From positions 186,001 to 250,000 of the forward strand of contig NZ_JAHWCI010000002.1 of the NCBI RefSeq assembly GCF_019550915.1: a stretch of DNA of 64,000 bases, read 5' to 3'. Origin of the DNA: Mumia sp. zg.B17 (lineage in GTDB: Bacteria; Actinomycetota; Actinomycetes; Propionibacteriales; Nocardioidaceae). Of this stretch, positions 56,326 to 64,000 are shown one piece after another. A model generated the notes under the pieces. The model worked only from the letters and a program-made list of their open reading frames with translations, ran no database searches and was not told where the DNA came from. The translations under genes and the position numbers were made by a program. Positions within the stretch are counted from its first letter, which is position 1, and each line of letters begins with the position of its first letter.

Positions 56326-57281
56326 CCAGAAGACTGCCCTCGAACGCCGAGATCGAGGAGGCGTACGCACGGGTGCGCCCGCTGGTGCGCCGCACTCCGG
56401 TCGGCGAGATCGACGGTGGAGACGTCGGGGTCGCCGGACGCGTCCTGCTCAAGCTCGAGCTGCTGCAGCACACCGGCTCGTTCAAGGCGCGCGGCGCGCT
56501 CAACACGGTGCTGAGCATGCCCGAGGGCACGACAGGTGCCGTGGCCGCGTCGGGCGGCAACCACGGTGCCGCGGTGGCGTGGGCCTGCGGCATCGCCGGC
56601 ATCGAGGCGGACGTCTTCGTCCCCTCGACCTCTCCGACCGAGAAGGTGCGGCGGATCGAGCAGTACGGGGCGACCGCGCACGTCGTCGACGGCTGGTACG
56701 CCGCCGCGTACGAGGCCTCGCGTGCCTGGGCGGAGGGCCGCGCCGTGGTGCCGGTGCACGCCTACGACGAGGACACGATCGTGGCCGGGGCGGCGGGGGT
56801 CGGGGTCGAGATCGGCGACCAGGCGCCGTACGCCCGACGGGTCCTGGTGCCGTGTGGTGGTGGCGGGCTCTACAGCGGCACCGCGCTCGCCCTGCGCGAC
56901 CAGATCCCGGTGGTCCCCGTCGAGCCGGACCGCTGCCCCTCGCTCACCGCCGCGCTGGCCGCCGGTGCGCGGGTCGACGTCGAGGTGTCGGGGGTGGCGG
57001 CGGACTCGCTCGGCGCGGCGCGGACCGGTGAGCGGGCGTTCGCGGTCGCCCGCGAGCTCGGAGCCGAGCCGATGCTGGTCAGCGACGACCAGATCCTCGC
57101 CGCACGACGTCTGCTGTGGGACGAGTGTCGGGTGCTCGCCGAGCCCGGAGGTGTGACCGCGCTGGCGGCGCTGGTCGCGGGCAAGGCGGACGTCCGCGAG
57201 GGCGAGACGGTGGTCGTCGTCATCTCCGGCGGCAACCACCCGACCATCCCCGACGACGTGGTGGCCACGGTCTCTCGCTGA
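56322..57281 (+). CDS. PLP-dependent threonine/serine dehydratase-like enzyme
   Basis: A 319-residue fold-type II PLP enzyme. The Schiff-base Lys lies in HTGSFKARGALNTVL, AASGGNHGAAVAWA is the substrate loop and VLVPCGGGGLYSGTAL the phosphate-binding glycine loop. It resembles threonine ammonia-lyases lacking the ACT regulatory domain. GTG 56322 overlaps the YihY stop (GTGA). It may deaminate Thr or Ser, or act as a racemase; specificity is unknown. Confidence 0.9.
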   Translation: MTRRLPSNAEIEEAYARVRPLVRRTPVGEIDGGDVGVAGRVLLKLELLQHTGSFKARGALNTVLSMPEGTTGAVAASGGNHGAAVAWACGIAGIEADVFVPSTSPTEKVRRIEQYGATAHVVDGWYAAAYEASRAWAEGRAVVPVHAYDEDTIVAGAAGVGVEIGDQAPYARRVLVPCGGGGLYSGTALALRDQIPVVPVEPDRCPSLTAALAAGARVDVEVSGVAADSLGAARTGERAFAVARELGAEPMLVSDDQILAARRLLWDECRVLAEPGGVTALAALVAGKADVREGETVVVVISGGNHPTIPDDVVATVSR

Positions 57282-57312
57282 CTCGGGGCCGAGGCAGGTT
57301 TGAGAGGCAGGG

Positions 57313-58239
57313 TCAGCCGATCAGGTCCACGTCGACGCCCAGGTCCTCGGCGGCGAGCCCGCGCAGGTGCTCGACGAGGAGGTCGCGGAAGGCGCGGGGG
57401 GCCAGCGGGAGCGCCTCCGTACGGCGGTGTGCGAGCGCGATGGTCCGGGTGAGCTCCGGCTCGCCGATCGGGGTGCCGCGCAGCGACGGGCGTGACGGCA
57501 GCACCATGCCGGGGACCACCGCGTAGCCGAGCCCGGCCTCGACGAACCGCAGGACCGCGTTCATCTCGCCGCCCTCGATCGCCAGGGTCGGCTCGAAGCC
57601 GGCGTCGAGGCAGGCCTTCATCGTGGTGTCGCGCAGGTCGTAGCCCTCGCGGAACATCACCAGCGGCACGCCCTCGAGGTCGCGGACGGCGAGGGGATCT
57701 TTGCCGGGAGCCGGCGCGTCTGCGGGCCCGGCGACCACCAGGCGCTCGCGCAGCAGCGGCGTGGCGACGAGGTCGGGATCGTCGCTGCGCAGGGGCACGA
57801 TCACGAGCGCCAGGTCCAGGTCTCCTCGGCCGAGCGCGCGGGTCAAGGTGCGGGAACCGCCCTCGGTCACCTCGAGCTCGATCCCCGGGTAGGCCGAACG
57901 GAAGGCGATCAGGGCGTCGGCCATCAGGCCCTCCCACATCGAGGGCGTCGCCCCGACGCGGACGCGACCGCGTTGGAGGCCGGCCACCTCCCTGACGGCG
58001 CGCAGGCCCTCGTCGTGCTCGATGATGATCTCCTGGGCGTGGGGGAGAAGCGCTTCGCCGGCGGGGGTGAGCCGGACGGCTCCACGCTCACGCTCGAACA
58101 GCGCGGTGCCGAGCGAGTTCTCCAGGACTCGGATCTGTTTGGACAGGCTCGGCTGAGAGACGCCGCAGTCGTCCGCGGCCTGGGTGAAGTGCCGCGTTCG
58201 GGCGACCGCGACGAAGTAGGTCAGCTGCTGGATCTGCAC
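57313..58239 (-). CDS. LysR-family transcriptional regulator
   Basis: A 308-residue LysR regulator. The helix-turn-helix is QLTYFVAVARTRHFTQAADD with GVSQPSLSKQIRVLENSLG. The co-inducer domain runs from about 90 to 295. Start GTG 58239 has CTGGAGTC directly upstream. It is divergent from sdhCAB, so it may control succinate dehydrogenase; LysR proteins usually act on the divergent neighbour (family knowledge). The open frame continuing to 59088 lies antisense to sdhC and is not used. Confidence 0.93.
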   Translation of the reverse strand: MQIQQLTYFVAVARTRHFTQAADDCGVSQPSLSKQIRVLENSLGTALFERERGAVRLTPAGEALLPHAQEIIIEHDEGLRAVREVAGLQRGRVRVGATPSMWEGLMADALIAFRSAYPGIELEVTEGGSRTLTRALGRGDLDLALVIVPLRSDDPDLVATPLLRERLVVAGPADAPAPGKDPLAVRDLEGVPLVMFREGYDLRDTTMKACLDAGFEPTLAIEGGEMNAVLRFVEAGLGYAVVPGMVLPSRPSLRGTPIGEPELTRTIALAHRRTEALPLAPRAFRDLLVEHLRGLAAEDLGVDVDLIG

Positions 58240-58314
58240 GACTCCAGTGTGCCATGCCTGTTGGCTATGAAAGTGAGCCTCAGTATGACTTAGCGCAGTC
58301 GGTGGAGTGCGGCC
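58240..58314. promoter_or_regulatory. LysR-sdhC divergent control region
   Basis: This region holds two TATGA direct repeats (in CTATGAAAG and GTATGACTT) about 19 bp apart and an AAGT...ACTT dyad around 58270-58290, plausible LysR contacts. No perfect T-N11-A operator stands out. Confidence 0.35.
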
Positions 58315-58320
58315 TATCGT
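58315..58320 (+). promoter_or_regulatory. -10 element (TATCGT) of sdhCAB, leaderless type
   Basis: TATCGT ends 6 bases before GTG 58327. Confidence 0.5.
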
Positions 58321-58326
58321 GAGCGG

Positions 58327-59046
58327 GTGGCGACAACCGAGATCACCAAACCGCGACCGGGCGCCCGACGCTCCACGGTCGCGCTCAAAGCACTCATGGC
58401 GGTCAGCGGCCTCATCATGGTCGGCTACCTCCTGCTCCACATGTACGGCAACCTCAAGGTCTTCAGCGGCCAGGCGGCCTTCGACGAGTACTCGCACCAC
58501 CTGCGCACGCTCGGCGAGCCGCTCCTCCCTTATGAGGGACTCCTCTGGATCATCCGCGTGGTGCTGCTCGCGGCGATCATCGCCCACGTCTACGCGGCCG
58601 TGGTGCTGACGATCCGAGACCGCAAGGCGACCCGCACCTCCCCGGGATCCCGCTACAAGTCGAAGAAGAACAAGCGCGGCTTCCAGCGCAGCTACGCGTC
58701 GTTCACCCTCCGGTGGGGCGGCGTGATCATCTTCCTCTTCATCATCTTCCACCTGCTGAACCTCACGACGAACGACATCGCCCCGGGCGGCGCCTCGCCG
58801 AGCCCGTACGAGCGGGTCCTCAACACGTTCGGCGAGTGGTACATGGTGCTCGCCTACACGGTGGCGCTGCTGGCGGTGGGCTTCCACCTCCGTCACGGCG
58901 TGTGGGCCGCGGGCATGACCCTCGGCGCCAACACCAGCGCCAAGGCACGTCGCAACCTCAACCTTCTCGCGTACGCGGTCTCGGGAATCATCACCATCGG
59001 CTTCCTGATCCCGCCGTTCGCCATCTTCTTCGGATGGGTGGGCTGA
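58327..59046 (+). CDS. sdhC: Succinate dehydrogenase cytochrome b subunit
   Basis: A 239-residue membrane anchor with five spans, the type-B layout of quinone-linked SDH or fumarate reductase with one membrane subunit. Heme-ligand His candidates lie in [27 protein letters not shown] and GFHLRHGVW. It carries electrons from SdhAB to menaquinone (family knowledge). GTG 58327 follows a leaderless-type -10. Confidence 0.93.
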   Translation: MATTEITKPRPGARRSTVALKALMAVSGLIMVGYLLLHMYGNLKVFSGQAAFDEYSHHLRTLGEPLLPYEGLLWIIRVVLLAAIIAHVYAAVVLTIRDRKATRTSPGSRYKSKKNKRGFQRSYASFTLRWGGVIIFLFIIFHLLNLTTNDIAPGGASPSPYERVLNTFGEWYMVLAYTVALLAVGFHLRHGVWAAGMTLGANTSAKARRNLNLLAYAVSGIITIGFLIPPFAIFFGWVG

Positions 59047-59050
59047 CCCC

Positions 59051-61020
<1,970 letters not shown>

Positions 61021-61024
<4 letters not shown>

Positions 61025-61767
61025 AGATCACCATTCGTGCGTGGCGTCAGGCCAACACTTCCGACCAGGGCACGATGGTCGGCTACGAGCTGGACGACGT
61101 CTCGGAGCACATGTCGTTCCTCGAGATGCTCGACGTGCTCAACGAGCGCCTCACCCTCGAGGGGGAGGAGCCGATCGCCTTCGACAGCGACTGTCGCGAG
61201 GGCATCTGCGGCATGTGCGGCGTGGTCATCAACGGGCTGGCGCACGGCCCGGAGCGTACGACCACCTGCCAGCTGCACATGCGGTCCTTCAACGACGGCG
61301 ACGTCATCGACATCGAGCCGTGGCGCTCGGCGAGCTTCCCGGTGGTCAAGGACCTCGTCGTCGACCGCGGGGCGTTCGACCGCATCATCCAGGCGGGCGG
61401 CTACATCAGCGCTCCGACCGGATCGGCGCCCGAGGCCAACAACCTCCCCGTTCCCAAGGAAGACGCCGACCGCGCCTTCGAGGCGGCCGCCTGCATCAGC
61501 TGTGGCGCTTGTGTCGCCGCCTGCCCGAACGGCTCGGCGATGCTCTTCACCGCCGCCAAGATCACCCACCTCGGCCTGCTCCCGCAGGGACAGCCCGAGC
61601 GCGCCGAGCGCGTGGTGAGCATGGTGGAGCAGCACGACGCCGAGGGCTTCGGCAACTGCACCAACATCGGCGAGTGCACGGCAGCCTGCCCCAAGGGCAT
61701 CCCGCTCGAGACGATCTCGCGGCTCAACCGCGACCTGCTCGGAGCGCTCGCCAAGGGCAAGGACTGA
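61021..61767 (+). CDS. sdhB: Succinate dehydrogenase iron-sulfur subunit
   Basis: A 248-residue electron-transfer subunit. The [2Fe-2S] Cys are in [12 protein letters not shown] and TTCQLHM. The [4Fe-4S] cluster motif is [13 protein letters not shown] and the [3Fe-4S] motif [18 protein letters not shown] 61021 sits within the sdhA stop. It passes electrons from SdhA to SdhC. A 12-bp hairpin follows. Confidence 0.97.
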
Positions 61768-61782
61768 CCGACGTCCGTCCGA

Positions 61783-61811
61783 CGGCCCGCACCTGGAGCA
61801 GGTGCGGGCCG
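61783..61811. terminator. Terminator after sdhCAB
   Basis: A 12-bp stem, CGGCCCGCACCT and AGGTGCGGGCCG, with a 5-base loop starts 16 bases after the sdhB stop. Confidence 0.8.
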
Positions 61812-61854
61812 CCGACTTGCCGCCGGCCGGGGCGGTGCGACCGAGACCTCGCGA

Positions 61855-61860
61855 TAACCT
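61855..61860 (+). promoter_or_regulatory. -10 element (TAACCT), leaderless type
   Basis: TAACCT ends 6 bases before ATG 61867. Confidence 0.5.
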
Positions 61861-61866
61861 GAGGCC

Positions 61867-63045
61867 ATGCCCACGCCCGCGGACCTCGTCGCGGCCGTCG
61901 ACGCACTCGTGCCCGACCTGCTCGACGTCCGCCGTGACCTGCACGCCCATCCGGAGCTGTCCTGGCAGGAGCACCGCACCACCGACGTCGTGGCGGGCTG
62001 GCTGGACAAGTTCGGGATCGAGTCGACGCGACTGGACCCGACAGGGCTCGTCGCCGAGGTCGGTGACGCCGAGGGACCCGTCGTGGCGTTGCGCGCCGAT
62101 CTCGACGCCCTGCCCATCACAGACAAGACCTCCGACCCGTGGCGCTCGTCCGTGCCCGGTGTGACGCACGCGTGCGGCCACGACGTCCACACCGCGGCCC
62201 TCATCGGGGCGGCCGGCGCCCTCGCGCGGCACGCGCACGACGGAGGGCTCCCTGTCCGGGTGCGGCTGGTGTTCCAGCCCGCCGAGGAGGTGATGCCCGG
62301 TGGTGCGCTGTCGATCCTCGCCGCGGGCGCGCTGTCGGGCGTCTCTCGGGCGTTCGCGCTGCACTGCGACCCCTCTCTCGACGTCGGGCTCGTGGGGCTG
62401 CGAGAGGGCTCCATCACCGGTGCCGCCGACCGGGTGCGGGTCCAGCTCAGCGGCCGTGGGGGCCACACGTCGCGTCCTCATCTCACCCAGGACCTCACCT
62501 TCGCCCTGGCGACGCTCTGCACCCAGCTGCCCGCGGCGCTCTCGCGACGGCTCGACCCGCGCGCCGGGGCCAGTCTCGTGTGGGGCAGCATCAACGCGGG
62601 CAGCGCTCCCAACGTCATCCCCGCGACCGGCGAGGCCTCCGGGACGCTGCGCATGCTCGACGCCACCGCCTGGCACGAGGCGGAGCACCTCGTGCGGGCG
62701 CTCGTCCGCGAGATCGTCTCTCCGTACGGCGTGGATGCCGAGGTCACCTACACCCAGGGCGTCCCGCCGGTCGTCAACGACGTGGAGTCGACCGAGATCC
62801 TGCGCGACGCGGTCGCCGTCGCCCTCGGCCCGACCGCCGTGACGACGACCAGCCAGAGCCTCGGAGGCGAGGATTTCGCCTGGTTCGTCGAGTCGGTCCC
62901 TGGATCGATGGGACGGCTCGGGACCCGCACACCTGGCGGACCGACGTACGACCTCCACCAGGGCAACCTGCGCATCGACGAGCGGGCCGTGGCGATCGGC
63001 GCGAAGGTCCTCGCCATGTCGGCGCTGGCGAGCGCGACGGTCTGA
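61867..63045 (+). CDS. M20-family amidohydrolase
   Basis: A 392-residue M20D metallo-amidohydrolase, the group with hippurate, indole-acetyl-amino-acid and N-acetyl-diaminopimelate hydrolases. It has DLHAHPELSWQEH near the N-terminus, metal motifs in THACGHDVHTAALIGAAG and FQPAEEVMPGGA, and a dimerisation insert (LSGRGGHTSRPHLTQ). The specific amide substrate is unknown. Confidence 0.92.
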   Translation: MPTPADLVAAVDALVPDLLDVRRDLHAHPELSWQEHRTTDVVAGWLDKFGIESTRLDPTGLVAEVGDAEGPVVALRADLDALPITDKTSDPWRSSVPGVTHACGHDVHTAALIGAAGALARHAHDGGLPVRVRLVFQPAEEVMPGGALSILAAGALSGVSRAFALHCDPSLDVGLVGLREGSITGAADRVRVQLSGRGGHTSRPHLTQDLTFALATLCTQLPAALSRRLDPRAGASLVWGSINAGSAPNVIPATGEASGTLRMLDATAWHEAEHLVRALVREIVSPYGVDAEVTYTQGVPPVVNDVESTEILRDAVAVALGPTAVTTTSQSLGGEDFAWFVESVPGSMGRLGTRTPGGPTYDLHQGNLRIDERAVAIGAKVLAMSALASATV

Positions 63046-63145
63046 CCACCCCGCGCGGACCGGTGTGGCGCCGATAACAAGTGCGCATCTACCTGGGGGT
63101 CTGTGGTTCGTGCCGCAGACGTCGGGGTTATGGTTCGAAAATCCT

Positions 63146-63160
63146 CCGGGCCTGGCCCGG
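63146..63160. promoter_or_regulatory. Short hairpin in the leader of the BMP lipoprotein gene
   Basis: Arms CCGGGCC and GGCCCGG with one spacer base lie 33 bases before the TTG start. A TATGGT (63129-63134) upstream may be the -10. The hairpin would be at the 5' end of the mRNA. Confidence 0.3.
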
Positions 63161-63192
63161 GCACGAACAAATTTCCTGACTGAGGAGTCCCC

Positions 63193-64000
63193 TTGCGTCG
63201 AATGGGCAAGATCACCGCGCTGGCCGCGGTGGCTGCGCTGGCTCTCGCCGGCTGCGGCAGCGACGATGACAGCGATGACGACAACGCGAAGTCGGGCGGC
63301 AACGCGCTCGACTGCGCGGCCGCCAAGGGGGACGGCCCCAACGTCGGCATCGCCTACGACGTGGGCGGTCAGGGCGACAAGTCCTTCAACGACGCCGCCG
63401 CCGTCGGCGTCAAGAAGGCCGTCGACGAGCTCGACGCCACCTGCACCGAGGCCGAGGCCCAGGACGGCGAGGCCGAGTCCGCTCGTGAGGACCGTCTCCG
63501 CCAGCTCGCCGACGGAGGCCACAACCCGATCCTCGCGGTCGGCTTCCTCTACAGCGAGTCGGTCAACAAGGTCGCTCCGGACTACCCGGAGGTCAACTTC
63601 GACGTCGTCGACGGCTTCGATCCCGACGACCAGCCCAACGAGAACGTCGCCTACCTCGGGTTCGCCGAGGAGCAGGGCTCGTTCCTCGTCGGCGCTGCCG
63701 CGGCACTCAAGTCCAAGACCGGAACCGTCGGCTTCGTCGGCGGCGTGAACTCCGACCTCATCAACAAGTTCGAGGCCGGATACGTCGCAGGCGCCAAGCA
63801 GGCCAAGCCGGACATCAAGGTCCAGGTGAAGTACATCGAGGAGTCCGACGCGAGCGGCTTCAACGATCCCGCCGGGGGCAAGGCCGCCGCAACCGGGATG
63901 TTCGACCAGGGCGCCGACGTGGTCTACCACGCCGCCGGCGGCTCGGGTGCCGGTGTCTTCCAGGCCGCTGTCGAGGCCGGTGACGGCATGTGGGCCATCG
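63193..64000 (+). CDS. BMP-family substrate-binding lipoprotein (3' end cut by window)
   Basis: 269 residues of a BMP/PnrA-like ABC binding protein. It starts TTG 63193 (reads LRRMGKITALAAVAALALAG) with GGAG 5 bases upstream; ATG 63202 is an alternative. The signal ends in lipobox LAGC. BMP hallmarks are NVGIAYDVGGQGDKSFNDAA, VGFVGGVNSDLINKFEAGYV and YHAAGGSGAGVFQAA. Members bind nucleosides or similar ligands for an ABC importer, whose genes would lie beyond the window. Confidence 0.93.
   Translation, partial: MRRMGKITALAAVAALALAGCGSDDDSDDDNAKSGGNALDCAAAKGDGPNVGIAYDVGGQGDKSFNDAAAVGVKKAVDELDATCTEAEAQDGEAESAREDRLRQLADGGHNPILAVGFLYSESVNKVAPDYPEVNFDVVDGFDPDDQPNENVAYLGFAEEQGSFLVGAAAALKSKTGTVGFVGGVNSDLINKFEAGYVAGAKQAKPDIKVQVKYIEESDASGFNDPAGGKAAATGMFDQGADVVYHAAGGSGAGVFQAAVEAGDGMWAI

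Noticed and set aside
63125-63160. tRNA-like T-loop (GGTTCGAAAATCC)
   Set aside because: The flanking bases cannot form a T-stem and no D- or anticodon arm is present.

Overview
The window is very GC-rich chromosomal DNA with dense, short-spaced genes, many GTG/TTG starts and many 4-base ATGA/GTGA overlaps. Gene content points to an actinobacterium: PspC-domain proteins with a NarL-type two-component pair, an acyl-CoA desaturase plus ferredoxin reductase pair, DUF6350 upstream of purN-purH, folD-DUF3017, sdhCAB and PcrA. The style is closest to Nocardioidaceae and relatives (inference; no rRNA or other marker gene lies in the window). I see no tRNA, rRNA, CRISPR array, prophage or insertion sequence. 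It reads as core chromosome with some unusual local features.

Layout. 1-4130 (mostly minus): an ECF42-type sigma factor cut by the window edge, its YCII partner, a double GNAT protein and NhaA. 4300-8310: a heterodimeric ABC exporter and an Lrp regulator. 8363-12326: an envelope-stress locus with three PspC-domain proteins, one of them the sensor kinase of a NarL-type pair. 12401-15862: an M4 protease carrying its own inhibitor-like domain, then a copper-type P1B ATPase behind a CsoR-like operator. 15927-19948: desaturase and reductase operon divergent from zwf. 20013-25335: a short UvrA paralogue, a GntR regulator and pcrA. 25340-25690: an inverted array of 21-bp repeats. 25699-30287: an M23 peptidase, an alpha/beta hydrolase and sucCD. 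30370-33727: a MerR regulator with a thioredoxin-reductase-like flavoprotein, then a membrane-anchored sigma-like protein. 33833-38964: DUF6350-purN-purH, folD-DUF3017 and a holin-like protein. 39036-43171: mdh, aqpZ, a DtxR-family regulator with a 35-residue membrane peptide and an MFS transporter. 43239-46943: a sulfate ABC transporter operon. 47093-54624: a secreted protein, purU, thioredoxin, an unknown membrane protein, pheA, galK, a CNNM-type protein and trpS. 54693-64000: a 2H phosphoesterase, YihY, a PLP dehydratase, a LysR regulator, sdhCAB, an M20 amidohydrolase and the start of a BMP-type lipoprotein.

How genes work together. Central carbon and redox genes recur: zwf, sucCD, mdh and sdhCAB. 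One-carbon and purine genes form a second theme: purN, purH, folD and purU. CRP/GlxR-like TGTGA-N6-TCACG sites lie upstream of zwf and of sucC.

The most noteworthy observations are: (1) the 15-unit, 21-bp inverted array between pcrA and the M23 gene; (2) a recurring leaderless-promoter pattern, TANNNT ending 5-8 nt before the start codon, at about 16 genes, which also fixes several start sites; (3) a sigma-like domain fused to a membrane segment and an extracellular domain; (4) a protealysin-type protease fused to an emfourin-like domain; (5) an ABC exporter in which one ATP site has lost its motifs from both sides; and (6) a DtxR-family regulator divergent from a 35-residue membrane peptide.
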